The translations under genes were made by a program, and so were the position numbers. A stretch of 64,000 nt of DNA from Lunularia cruciata (lineage: Eukaryota > Streptophyta > Marchantiopsida > Lunulariales > Lunulariaceae): contig OX419762.1 in assembly GCA_948567375.1 (NCBI GenBank), forward strand, positions 67,001 through 131,000, in the 5' to 3' direction. Shown in pieces: positions 11,463 to 22,963 of this stretch. Position 1 is the stretch's first letter; each line of letters begins with the position of its first letter. The notes beneath the pieces are model-generated. The model saw nothing but the letters and a program-made list of their open reading frames with translations. It had not been told where the DNA came from and made no database searches.

Positions 11463-12659
11463 TCCTCGAAGTTACGCAACCATAGTGGGCAAATGTCAAT
11501 TTTAACAACCACTTGCCAAATGTCATGAGATAAGTCTCTTTATTTGTGGATGTGATCTGAATGACTCACTTTGCCCTGGTCCTTCCGATAACATCCTTCA
11601 GTTAAAGTGTTGGCGGTAGGGACAATACTGACGTTAATCCATGTAAAACTGCCACGTAGCCCCTAAACTCAGTAGACCACTGCTATCCGGCTTCGTCCGC
11701 AAGTGAAGGTGAACTGAAGAGTAAACAACGAAAAAGCCGCTCGTGCGGTATGCAAGCATGAAATTGGTTTCGGCTCCTCGTTGCTGTGCCGCGAACTGTT
11801 AGTTCTACGTACTTTTCGGCTGTCTTCTGACTCGTAGGAATGTGCGGAGACGGTGAAACTTTAAATGGTCGTTCCACCGTCAGAGAAAGCCTACCGAGAA
11901 ATGTGGAGTAGAAGGCAACCTTTCAGCCAAATTTGAAGTAAATTGCGCGACTATGAGATCAAAACTACGGAGTTTTGATGTTGAGATTCTACAACAGTAA
12001 GTTTTAGGTGATATCGATGTTTCAAGACCTTTCCAACATGTGCTGGTTTAGGGATTCGTTTTCAGTCCTTCACATATAGGATTTCCTTGCACTTAGAAAC
12101 GCGTTCACAGATTCCTGATCACCGGTTGCGAGGGCATACGGGCCGAGAAAATGAGGTGTGCGCAAGGACTTTGCTAGGGTAAAAAGCTGCAGCATTGCCT
12201 CAGAGAGAACTCAATCGAAGTTGGAAATAGTGCAGGAACTGAGTTTCTGAATTCGTCTGTCTGTCTTCCCCGTTCACCACCCGCCATGTCTTCCCCGTTC
12301 ACCACCTTGCACATGGTGCTCTCTTCAATCTTATCCTCCCGCGATTGAGCAGGGCGAATATATTAGCGCTATTGTTCGATATGGAAGCGGATTAGTGTGG
12401 AGAAATACTGCAGTTACGCAGTTGCGCAATCTTGGAGGACAACTTAGCGTTTGGGGACGTGTTACTGAAAACGTCAACTGGATGAGAAAAAATGAAGTTC
12501 GACAATCTACAGAACTAACTAACTATGTACGTTTATATTCAGAAGATTGACTGTATGGAGGATTTCTACCTTCTACAGCACGGTCATCACAGAAATCTGT
12601 TCGTTCCAAACTTTGATGCCTTCCAGCATAAAATCGACGAAAAAAGAGTCCTGCACATT
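11463..12659. other. Upstream region of the SOUL gene
   Basis: No exon recognised. It presumably contains the SOUL promoter and the 3' flank of the minus-strand coding piece at 12.66 kb. A phrase of about 18 bases beginning tcttccccgttcacc occurs twice in tandem near 12267 and 12290. Confidence 0.45.
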
Positions 12660-13157
12660 TCACGAAGAATGAAGCAAGTGTAATAAACCCGCGATCCTGC
12701 GGTCTTCATGACAGAGAGCGCGCTGCACCACAGTTCTCGCGACGAATCTACCATCGAGGAACACCAACGATCGCATAAACTGAAGATTACTGCAGGATCT
12801 CAAACAGATGACATCGTACTCTTCCCGGACCACTGAATCTGCTTTAGAAACCAGGCTCGCAGAAATAGGACGCAGAGAATCGACCTCAATCAACTCGAAC
12901 CACACAGTGTGAACCAGCACAATGACGTGATACACCAGTTCAGATATCGTAGAGCTGACTGCAAGAATTTGAATTATGTCGGCATTATTTACACCTTCGT
13001 GGCTTTTTCACTTCCATACATTGCACAATAACGTGAATGGAAATGGCCGGATGCGCGGTACCCATCAGGGTGCCCAGATCAAATCTATACGTAAGCTGCT
13101 GGCAGCCTCCAGACCACTACCTGCTTGCAGTTCCTTATCAATCAGACACGATATCTC
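12660..13157 (-). CDS. Unrecognised protein fragment, two candidate exons
   Basis: Two minus-strand segments, 13091-13157 and 12660-12958, join through GT-AG sites (gtatag and ttcttgcag) in a consistent phase and end at TGA 12660-12662. The predicted piece has about 120 residues. It begins with an acidic segment (EISCLIDKELQAGSGLEAA), continues through a hydrophobic stretch (ELVYHVIVLVHTVWFELI), and ends with an Arg-rich tail around RFVARTVVQRAL. The composition looks protein-like rather than random, but I do not recognise a family. No start codon or upstream exon could be placed, because a stop lies in frame just before the first segment. It could be the 3' end of a gene, a decayed copy, or chance. 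Confidence 0.35.
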
Positions 13158-13569
13158 CTGGCCATTGTCTTCTCAAGCTGGACTTGTACATTCGCCTAAT
13201 ACACCTGGAGATAGAAATATTACCAACTCAGCTACCGATCTTTATATATTTCAAAGCTGAATCTTTGGACACAAGGCGCGTAGTCTTTTGTAGTGCACAT
13301 TCTTTCTCGAAACTTTTTCGGATTAAAACACTAGAAGAAAATCAACTGCGTGCATCAAAATGTACGACATTATCTGTTTAACCAAACAATTGTTGTTTGT
13401 AACTCCACATTAGTTATTGAAACGACATGGCTACGAGGTGGAGAACTACGGTGTCAACTTAAATCATTAAACCAGATCGGACGGACATGCCTCACGTCTC
13501 TCGCAGAATCAAACATCTTTGACAAGAATCAGAATTTGGTATGGAAAATACATGCCTGCACTAATTATA

Positions 13570-13896
13570 TCACTTTTCCCAGAAGTTCTTCTTCTTTTGA
13601 GGAGCGGGTGCGGAACCCTTCTTCACAGCTGCTCCGGGGGCGCTCTTGCCCTCTCCTCCTGTTTTCTGAAGAATGGGGTCGGTCTCCAACAACGCATTCT
13701 TGTCTAAAGCATCAGAGAGCCAGTCAAAGAACCCTTGCTTTTCCTCAGATTTCGCTCCTGCAGCCGCGATAACCTGTCCACTGACTGGCAAGACCATCTG
13801 TGCCCCGATCGGCAAGCTCATTGCAAACATCACCATTTTGCCTGGAGTTCCTTCGAAGAAAGCTCGTGAAATTCGTAGTCTGCCGATCAACAACAA
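13570..13896 (-). pseudogene. Possible plastid-protein C-terminal exon, disrupted
   Basis: An open minus-strand segment carries GTPGKMVMFAMSLPIGAQ, a hydrophobic stretch, then GFFDWLSDALDKNALLETDP and a Pro/Lys-rich tail ending in FWEK and a stop. The segment looks like a small nuclear-encoded thylakoid or stromal protein, but I cannot name it. Upstream in the same frame (about 14030-13895) is a Ser/Lys/Arg-rich, transit-like stretch, separated by one in-frame TGA near 13895. GT-AG splicing could remove the stop only with an intron of about 33 bp, which is too short for plants. Either the gene is broken or the true first exon lies elsewhere. No in-frame ATG is seen upstream. Confidence 0.35.
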
Positions 13897-14419
13897 TCAA
13901 TTGCACAACGACCTTCGGAAATTTGCGTTCTGAACTGCTTGAGTTGGAAGAGCTGCTACAAACTTAGGCGTGTGCTGAGCAATGGCAGGCCACGAACTCA
14001 GCTTTGGATTGAGAAAGCGCTTTTTACTTAAGTGACTTTTGTGTGGCTCCAAGCATGGGTGGCATCCTTGATAAGGTTTTAGCCCGAGGGAGAATTTTGT
14101 GATTGCAAAGCTCCTGCAAACCCCGTAGATTGGGAGGTGTCAGAGCTTCCCTAGGATGATACAAGGGTAGTTCAGTATTACTAGCATGGCTCAGACATCA
14201 TAGGTGATATGATGCAAGGATAGTTCAGTACTACTTTGCATAGATTATCTTAGGTGCTGCAGGGCATGATATCTTATCGGTAAGAGGAATCTGCACTAAT
14301 CATATCGATAAAAGTTCTCCATCTTGACATTATATGGCTTTTTAAGGAGCGCGGAACAAATGATTTCGTGATCTTTATTACCCAACGTCAGATTAAAGCT
14401 ACCCTATTGTATTAATAAA

Positions 14420-14520
14420 AGAAGGCGACCGCGTAGAAAAAACAACGAAGGAGGTGAAGACCCCATCAAGCCGTACAAGGGTTGAAAAAAAAGTAAAATG
14501 GGGTTAAGCTTCACTAGAGT
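14420..14520. repeat. Dispersed repeat R2, copy 1
   Basis: The core gaccccatcaagccgtacaa is preceded by a 'gaaggcgaccgcgt'-like phrase. Related copies lie at 15205-15310, 21708-21778 and 47955-48025, and the inverted core occurs at 17692-17716. Copies 1 and 2 are about 785 bp apart and share the sequence after the core (gtaaaatggggttaag versus gtaaaatggggctaag). This may be the 3' end of a LINE or SINE, but no coding part is attached. Confidence 0.7.
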
Positions 14521-14610
14521 CCATGTGGAGAAATGTGCCCTACTGCAACTAAGATTGTATTATGAGAAATCTACCCTACTGCACCTAAAATTATATTAAT
14601 TAAATGACCC

Positions 14611-14665
14611 TTATTTATTTTTATTTATTTATTTATTTATTTATTTATATTTTTATATATATATA
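14611..14665. repeat. (TTAT)n / (TA)n microsatellite
   Basis: A run of about ten TTAT units passes into a short TA tract. Confidence 0.9.
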
Positions 14666-15204
14666 TAGACGCTCCACCAGATGGATGAATGACTGAGCTT
14701 TCCTTGGTGCATAGTGTTCATATTAAACTTGGAAATGAACTATATTGTAGCCGGTAATTGTTTCAAAACTTTTGAAGTCCACTTCTGCATTTGCTCCGAC
14801 AAATACTAGGCACTTACAAAGTTCAAAACAATATAAATATAAGCCTTGTTTATACTAGACAACCCTCGAAACGTTGCCTTGCTATGAACAGCAGACGTAA
14901 ACATTAAGTTTCAAACTTAACCTTGCTACGAACTGCAAATTTGGCCTTTGCTGATAAGGATCTCGGGCTTTGTTGCTGTTAGAAAGATTTTCGATTTATA
15001 AAGTAATATATCCAAATCCATTAATATCATGAGAAGGAGTTACCTAAAATAACAATAAATGGTGTCTCGTAGTTAATTGTAAAACATTATTTTCTTTCTT
15101 AATCAATATTTTATTCTAGTATATCTCCCCTAAGATCATAATCAGTGCCCAGGTTACAGGAATGAGCTAACTGAGTAGATCCATATCATTTACAAGATAG
15201 AATT

Positions 15205-15310
15205 TAGAAGAAGGTGACCGCATAGAAAATACGGATGGGAAGACCCCCATCAAGCCGTACAAGGGAGAGAATTGAGAAGAAAAAAAAAAAAATTAGTAAA
15301 ATGGGGCTAA
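15205..15310. repeat. Dispersed repeat R2, copy 2
   Basis: Same core as copy 1 (gacccccatcaagccgtaca), followed by an A-rich run. Confidence 0.7.
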
Positions 15311-15399
15311 GTTTCAATAAAATCTATATGTAACAATAATAAATAGAGTCTATATTAGAATTGATACTAATATATGTAACAAAACTGCTATAAAAATTA

Positions 15400-15856
15400 G
15401 GGATATTTACATAAACACCCCAACAAGATGTGAAATTGCAGAAGTGCCTTTCATAAACCGTTAATTACAAAAATACCCTTGTTGATTCAGGGCACTGGTC
15501 AGGGACCTTGGCGGTTTTGGTTTTTGGTTCTCTGGTTTTAGGTTCCATCTGGAGTAGGAAATACCGTGGAAAAGATATCAGTATACGAATCAGTCATAAG
15601 GGCGATAAATTAACGTCTTTCCTAAATGAATTGGAAAATGGTGAAAAACCACTCTATGGTGATAAGCAAGAAGGAACTTCCTGAGTTGAGACAGAATCAT
15701 ATGTGATAGCAGGTAGGAATCAAAAAGGCCCTTCCTGCATTACCAAAAACCGCCAAGGGCCTAGCCGTCCCGAACCAACCAAGTGTATTTTTGTAATTAT
15801 CGATTTGTGAGGAGTATTTCTGCAATCTCACCACTTGTTACTTGTGTAAATTTCCC
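15400..15856. mobile_element. Non-autonomous TIR element (MITE-like)
   Basis: The ends are inverted repeats of roughly 110 bp with mismatches: gggatatttacataaac at the left, and gggaaatttacacaag on the opposite strand at the right. Both continue through 'aattacaaaaatac' and into a 'cttggcggtttt' phrase. The element is 457 bp, AT-rich and without an ORF. TA flanks both sides, which may be the target duplication; no longer duplication is evident. TIR composition is like Mutator-type MITEs, but the flanks do not show a 9-bp repeat. Confidence 0.7.
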
Positions 15857-16480
15857 TAACAATAAAGTACATAAACTAAAGGTTGATCATCTACCAATTT
15901 TGAACATGGATGTCTTCTAATCTAGGGACTTAAGAATCTAACAAACCGAGCTCTACGTTATTGTCTATACTAACCTCTATTTTTTTTATAATATTACTCT
16001 TTTTACTACATTCATCTTTCTTTCCTCTATGAAAAAATATAGAAATTATACTTGAAAGACTCAAATAGTTACAATTCTATCATGATGAAAATTTGTTAAA
16101 ATCTAGCATAATATCTGGATTATGAATTCCAATATTGGAATCAAAACTAAAAAACTAATTTCCATGGATAAGAATATATTTTAGCTTACAAAATATACAT
16201 TTGAACTTCACTTCTCCAAATATCACCAAGGAATATTCTAGTGTTGAATGTATATACTTACCTTAAAAAATTTCTCCTAAGGCATGAAATATAAATATTT
16301 TCAAGTTAGTAAGAAAATAGTATATTTATTCTATACTTCAACTGAGCATGGAGTTTCTATGTAGCTCTTTTAAGAGTGAGCTAATTTAAAATATGGAAGA
16401 TAAGTTGCCATACATAAAATATTAAGAACTAAGAAGATACGACAATGAATTAGTAGGCAGTCAATAGGTTTAAGATTCAC

Positions 16481-16830
16481 ATTTAGAGGTTAAGGTTTAC
16501 CATTTGGTCTGTTTAATTATAATGAAATTATAATATTAAATTACGTATCCAGAATAAGTAGATATCATTAATGAAATCTCTAGTGTTCTACCTCTATGAG
16601 ATCTCTAAAGAAAAGATATAGGGATGAACTTTTTTTATCGATTACCTACAACAAGATAACATTAGATTAGAGGTTAAGGTTTACCCTTTGGTCTGTTTAA
16701 TAATAATATTAACTTAAGTATCCAGAATAAGCAGATGTCACTGATGAAAGTTCTAGTGTTCTACCTCTATGAGATCTCTAAAGAAAATATATAGGGATAA
16801 ACTTTTGTTGATTACCTCTAACAAGATAAA
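16481..16830. repeat. Tandem duplication, about 180 bp, two diverged copies
   Basis: Copy 1 (16481-16660) and copy 2 (16671-16830) share 'gaggttaaggtttacc', 'tatccagaataag' and 'ctacctctatgagatctcta' in the same order. Small indels separate them. No coding content. Confidence 0.85.
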
Positions 16831-17393
16831 GTAGTAAAAGATAAACTGAAGTTGGCAGCTGCTTTGATTCGTCAGTCTTTTAGTCTTGGCTCCAAAATTA
16901 TAACATGGGTTCTAAGAGAAATTTCTTCTCCACATAATTATTGATTTTGATTTTATATTATTTGATTTTGGTCTCATTAGATGTAAAATCAAGAGTTTGT
17001 TAATGCAATAAAATCAATAAAATTTGAAATATGCACTAAAAAAAACTACATAAATTCCATTAAAGAAAATCTTGGTATTTTTGTATGATTGGCAAACTTA
17101 GACTCCAATATTGATTCAAAAGGAGTTTTTCACTCTTTAGTCTTATATTCTTGGACTCCAAAATTATAAAGTGAGATGCTTAAGAGAAAAAGTAACTAAA
17201 TTTTCATTTTATATACTGTCTGTCAGGACTTTGGATTCTATGATTTTGGTGTTATTAGAGATAAAATCCAAAACCTTCCCTACACAACTATATCTATTTT
17301 AAATTAATATTAGGTGGAAATAAAAAAAATTCCTTAAATCAAAAAAATTCTTCATCTACAATTTAAGGTTATATATCCTAAAATTTATCAAGA

Positions 17394-17690
17394 GATCTTT
17401 GATCCTTAAGTCGAGTCAACTTATCATGATTAGAAGTAGAGTAAGTACATTAAAAGAGAAGTAACTATATTTAAAGGAGAAGTAATTATATGGTTCATTT
17501 CCCAAACAAGTTTTTTTTATACCTTCTAATATGATGATCTTTGATCCTTAAGTCATGTCAACTTATCATGATTAGAAGTAGAGTAAGTACCTTACAAGCA
17601 CCTTAAAAGAGAAATAACTATATTTAAAAGAGAAGTAATTATATGGTTCATTTCCCAAACAAGTTTTGTTTATACCTTCTAATATGTCTC
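17394..17690. repeat. Tandem duplication, about 145 bp, two copies
   Basis: Both copies run from 'gatctttgatccttaagtc' to 'ataccttctaatatg'. The second contains a small insertion (ccttacaag). The two copies are nearly identical, so the duplication is fairly recent. Confidence 0.88.
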
Positions 17691-19200
17691 TCCCTTGTAC
17701 GGCTTGATGGGGTCTTCCTATCACTTCCTAGTCTTTTCCCTTCGCTCTCTTACTGCTTCCAACCTCTCTCTTTACTGTTTCTTGTGTTCCTCCCCCACTC
17801 CATCCCACATTCTTCATCTACGGATTGTATCCTGGTTGGCTCTTACAACAAGTTTCCTATTCCTCTCGCTTCATCCACGCACTGCATCTTGGCGGGCTCT
17901 TACAACACATAGCATGTTTCCTATGCCTCTCTCTTTTGGTTGCATTGCTACTCTAGACTTCATTGTTTTTTACTGGTGAGCACTTACATCCAACTTTCTA
18001 ATTCATGCTCACGTTGGCCTTGTTGCTCTTGATTTCAAGTTCATTATTGTCCATCGGCAGTACGGTATTCTCAATTTCTTGCACTTATGCCTTTGCTGCA
18101 AGTTACTTTTTTGCACTTATACTTTTGCTGCAGGTTATTTTTTATGCATTTCACATTAAACCTTTCATACTACACTAACATTGTAATTCAAGCATATGTT
18201 GTTTATCGAATATGTGCACTTCATGAGTTCTAGATAACCCATTCCCAGAATGGCTTCTGCTCTCATTTACCAATATATATAAGAGTGAAACAATACCTAT
18301 ATTTGCCTACCACTATTTTGGTTTCCTGCCATATAGACTTTGATAGTTTGCTTATGGACATGTAGCCTTTGCTTATGGACACATAGGCACACCTTGTACT
18401 TTACTTCATTGGAGGCAGATTTTGCCTCTTTTGTTTACCCTTTCGTGAGATACCCAAACTCTTTTTAGATTTTTATTTGCTTCTTTGTTTGCCTTTATTT
18501 CTCCGGTTTGAGTTGCCTAGTCCCTTCCCATGTAACGTTGATGTTTCTTGCTCCCCACCAGTCCCTTCCCATGCAGCACTTATGTTTCTTGCCCTAACTC
18601 TTTTCAAACTTTTATTTGCTTCTTTGTTCACCTTTATTTCTCTTGTTTGAGTTGCCTAGTCCCTTCCCATGCAAGGCCAATGAATCTTGCTTTCCACTCA
18701 TATCAACCACGACCCTCTGCTTGATTATTTCTCTTTGTTGGGTCATGGATTTTCTCTCTATTAATGCATGTTTGTGATTTCAAAGATCCACTAGGTATGT
18801 CTCATTTTCCTCCTTCCTCTTACTCATGTGTATTCTTTTCTTTCTTGCCTGATTCTCATTATGCGACATAGACTCCTATGCTTATTTGTGTGCATGCACT
18901 TCTACTTTATTTCCACATTTCCATTTCAATTGTTCAATTCTTTCCACATTCCCACTACTTATGAGCAGCACCTTTTAGGGAACAACTAAGTTTACCTTGG
19001 CACTCTTGGATTTTCAAGCAGAAACTCAATATGAAGGGTACTGACAATTGCTTAGCTACTTCAGCACTACATGAGGCACTGACAAAGATGCAAGTGTTTT
19101 TGTGGAGGTTTACTATGGCCACCCTCTATTCCCCTTTGCTATTTAGTGTCTCAAGACTCAAGCATCCATAGCACTTGATGCAATATACTTTATATCATGT
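17691..19200 (+). repeat. Dispersed repeat family U, copy in inverted orientation
   Basis: This copy reads opposite to most of the family. It ends near 18212-18285 with the family's tail: 'cttcatgagttctagataac', a short hairpin (cattcccagaatg), 'gcttctgctctcat' and TA repeats. Its far end begins with the R2 core. A second inverted segment (18960-19175) carries the family's other conserved block. The long apparent ORFs rich in Leu/Ser/Phe are frame noise. Confidence 0.75.
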
Positions 19201-19504
19201 TCTCTTTTGCTTCGCTCTCATTACAATGTTACACTTTGACCTGTTTCTACAACCACACCATCTCATAGTTCTCGCATTACTCCACTCCATTCCCCAACTA
19301 ATTCCCTCTCTAGCATTTTTCCTTCTGCTCTTTGACTGATTCAAAGCTTGACCTCTCACATCTATAATGTTCCTACTCGACTCCAACCCATGTTTATCAT
19401 CTTTATCGTTCAAGCACTGCTTACTGGCATTTGATTTGCATAACATGTCCTATTACACTCAACAGTTTGCATGGATGTTCTCAATTTCACTTTGTTTACT
19501 AGTA

Positions 19505-20465
19505 TGTTAGATATATTGGTAAATGAGAGCAGAAGCCGTTCGGGGAACGGGTTATCCAGAACTCATGAAGTGCACAAGTGCACATATTTGATAAACAACA
19601 TTTACATGAATTACAGTGCTAGTGTAGTATGAAAGCTTGAATGCAAAATGCATCGAAAATAACCCGCAGCAAAAGTATAGGTGCAAAGCAGTAACCTGTA
19701 GCAAAGGCATAACTGCAAGAAATTGAGAACACAGAACTGCTAATGGACAATAACTAACTTGAAATCGAGAGCAGCTACGCCAATGTTGAAATCTAGAGCA
19801 GCAAGGCCAACGCGAGCGTGGGTTAGAGAGCTTGATGTAAGAGTTCACCAATAAAAACTAATGAAGTCAGAGAGCAGCAATGCAACCAAAAGCAAGAGGC
19901 ATAGGAAACGTGTTATGTGCTGTAAGAGCCCGCCAGGATGCAGTGCGTGGATGAAGCGAGAGGAATAGAAAAATTTTGCTATAAGAGCACACCAGGATAC
20001 AGTGCGCAGATGAAGATGAAGAACATGGGATAGAGTGGGGGAGGAACACAGGAAATAGTAGAGAGCGAGGCAGGAAGCAGTCAGAGAGCGAACGAAAAAG
20101 ACTAGGGAGTGAAATAGTACAGGAGTGTGTGGATGTAGCAAGCATTTCGCGATTATGGCAGCAGAAATGGGTAGAAATGTAAGAGTGTAACATAGCGAAG
20201 CGTAAGAGGACAGGATAAAGTATATCACTCCCAGTGCTATGGACACTGGAGTCCGGATACGCTAAACAACTGAAGGAAGCAGAAGGCGGCCATAGTAAAC
20301 CTCCACGATAACACCAACGACTTCATCAGTGCCTCACGCAGTGCCGAAATAGCTGAACAATTGTCAGTACCCCTCATCCCGAGTTTCTGCTCGAAAACTC
20401 ATGAGTGCCAAGGCAAACTCGGTTGCTTCCAACAGCGCCACTATCAGCAGTAAAACAGCATGTAT
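19505..20465 (-). repeat. Dispersed repeat family U, copy
   Basis: A copy in the common orientation, with tail at 19507-19565 (ggtaaatgagagcagaagcc). It continues through 'gaggacaggataaagtatat', 'ggcggccatagtaaacctcc' and 'gtgccaaggcaaactcgg'. Together with 17.7-19.2 kb it forms a large, loosely spaced inverted pair. Confidence 0.8.
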
Positions 20466-20968
20466 GTTAGATATATGTCATTCTCAATTTATTTCAATTC
20501 TGGTTATATTTGATGCATTGTCCCTTAGGGCTTTATCACTATTCTAGCATTGTGAATCATGTCTATATTACTTACGGATCTTTTGCATTTCATGAGTTCC
20601 GATAACACTTTCCTAAATAAAGAGAACAGCTTCTGCTCTCATATACCTATATCCGTCCCAGAAGGAATTTCATGCCGAACAAAGAACTCGTTTGTTCTAT
20701 GAAAAGAAAGAAATGGCAACAACAATAGATTAAGCAAAATTGAGAGCAGAAGAGACTATCGAGCTAGTAAAAAGTCCAATTGAAAGGAAAAGGAAAACCA
20801 GAGAGCAGGTGGAAAATACGTTGAAAGGTCCAATGGAAAGAAAGAGGAAAACATAGAGCGAATAAGAGAAATGTAACTTGAGTGGAAAGCGGGTGGAGTG
20901 GAGCGAAGCGAATTGAAGAGGAGTACTTGGCTGGTTGGGGGCGAGGGCTCAGAAGACATGAAAGAATA

Positions 20969-21251
20969 GGGGTTTCAGTTAGCCTTTTTGGCTTCTCGCT
21001 TTTTAAGGGTACTATGGTGGTGGGTAAGTGAAAATGTCGGCAGTCAAAAAAGTTTTATGAGTTCTGAAGGACATGGTGTATAGAATTTTAGAGGTTACCA
21101 TAACCTCTCAAATTCTATGGGACAATCCATAAAATTTAATTAGTAAACACTTTGCTCATCATTTTGGTCGTAAACTCATCAAAAGTTGGTAATATTACGG
21201 GTATCACTATTTTGCTCGTAGAAATCCGGTATTCCCCTAACTGAAACCCCC
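20969..21251. mobile_element. MITE-like element with ggggtttcag termini
   Basis: It has perfect 14-bp terminal inverted repeats (ggggtttcagttag / ctaactgaaacccc) and TA on both flanks (20967-20968 and 21252-21253). Length is 283 bp with no ORF. A second member with the same terminal motif lies at 48728-49076. Confidence 0.8.
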
Positions 21252-21435
21252 TAATGTATGGCAGCATGCTCTATGAATGGTGAACAGAAAACACGAAGAA
21301 AGTGAAGGCAAGGAATTACGAACAGTAAACGGTGAAGGAAGTACAGGCCTTCATAGTCTGTTCAACCAGTCGCCGCCAGGGTTTTATGTTAGAGAGTTCA
21401 TGAGTGCCAATGCAATTTCGATTATTCCAAATAAC

Positions 21436-21698
21436 TGTTAGATTTATAATAGACATGTTAGTTCCTGTTCACGCATGACTACTGTTCACGCATGATTACT
21501 ATTCACACATGCTACTGTTCACATGAGTTACATGTGAACACCTTAGAGTTAAATTAAGAGCACATGAGTTACACATTTCACACTGTAGAGGCAAAGGTGT
21601 GCTCTAAGAGTATGCTCATGTACTTATATAATCCCGGTTCTGGGATTACCAACTAGTTCAACCAATCGAGTACATACTGTTCATTTCATTTTCTCACA
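21436..21698 (+). mobile_element. Solo copia-type LTR with 5-bp target duplication
   Basis: The 263-bp unit begins TGTTAGATTTATAATAG and ends TTTTCTCACA. It is flanked by perfect 5-bp direct repeats ATAAC (21431-21435 and 21699-21703). No internal region is present, so it is a solo LTR or a very small LTR element. The same unit occurs inverted at 31643-31872 inside a copia gag. The right flank runs directly into an R2 repeat copy. Confidence 0.88.
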
Positions 21699-21703
21699 AT
21701 AAC

Positions 21704-22963
21704 TGCAAAAGGCGACGGCGTGCGATAACAACAAGACAGGAAGACCCCATCAAGCCTACAAGGATAAAACATAAAAGGTAAAGAAACTCGATTATTTCCC
21801 AAGAGCATTCAAGAATGGTCGGAGTGAGATATACACTAACCAACTACAAGGCAGAAAGAATAAAAAGTGTCCTGATAGAAAAATATAATAATGCGAAAGT
21901 AATGGTCATAGAAAATGCTGGAAGTATAATAATCGTCACAAAACCTGCAGAACTGGAAGCATGCGCATAGAACAGATACGAGGCGCACCTGGCAGTACTG
22001 CAAAATCGTAGACTAGTTCTGGGAGAACGACAAGCAAACACAGTCGCAATATGCGAGCGAAAGAAAGAGTAGAGGTGAAAGAGATGACCGCAGACAGAAA
22101 CATAGAGAAGTGTAAGGGGATCCGAGAAATAGTAGAACAGGAGTGCGACAGAATGAGACAGGTCAGTGCGTGAGAAGGTCGTTGCGGGAGAAGGGAAATA
22201 CACGTGGGTCCTGTACAGGAAAGATTAATCCACGTTCCTTACGGAAAAGAACAAATAAACAGAGAGTGGTGTGACTTCAAGGGTATACAGTATACAGACT
22301 TCCGGTTTTACCTATATCTAGAGTATTCTAACTCCGTTCACCTGTGTTTTCCCTGATTATTTTTCAGGACTTCCAGATTTATCTTTCATCTAGTGTATAC
22401 AGCCTAACAGAACTACTATTATGATGTGTGATACTTGCGCGATAACTTCCTTTCGCAGTAGCTGTTACAACCATTGCCGAGGTACACTAAGAATTCGATG
22501 GAATTTCGATCTGTACATGACAACTCTTGTGCGCATGCAACTCCGTACTTACATTGCGTGCAGCTTTCTAACTAGAGAGTAGGAACACAGGCAATCCTGA
22601 CACATTAATAGGCGGCAACGGACTGAAGGTTTTGGCTATCTAAGATACAAGATATCTGAGATACAGAGACCTATGATGAATAATATTCTTGCATGCAGCT
22701 CACTTATCTAGCATTGATGGACAAAGACACCCACACCTTGACGTTACTTTCCTTTGCAGAAGGTTTACTAGGGACTGAGGAATTAACCTTCGCTCAGTTA
22801 CTAAACATACTTTCGGCCTCTCTACCAGTTTCTAGCACATGTTTAGCCCTGAGATGTAACCAGAGTATTGCGATCTACTATGCTGTGTGACAGACAGCTT
22901 TACCGGATTGTGGAGAGAAGCTGAGGAAGGGGTGGTTGCCAGGTGAATGAACCAAAAGAAGGT
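21704..22963. other. Flank and 3' side of the aldo-keto reductase gene
   Basis: It begins with an R2 repeat copy (21708-21778). The rest shows no repeat family or coding content that I recognise and should include the reductase 3' UTR. Confidence 0.5.

Larger units (their letters stand above)
13934..15399. other. AT-rich intergenic DNA
   Basis: No coding content seen. It holds two copies of a short dispersed repeat (separate entry) and a TTAT microsatellite. Confidence 0.5.

Noticed and set aside
18210-18290. Helitron 3' terminus, because of the hairpin near the U-family end
   Set aside because: The required CTRR end after the hairpin is absent and a TA-repeat tail follows instead.
19845-20246. 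Leu/Ser/Phe-rich frames up to 187 residues in U-family copies (also 39732-40295)
   Set aside because: Frames differ between copies, have no conserved domain and break at random; they come from repeat composition.
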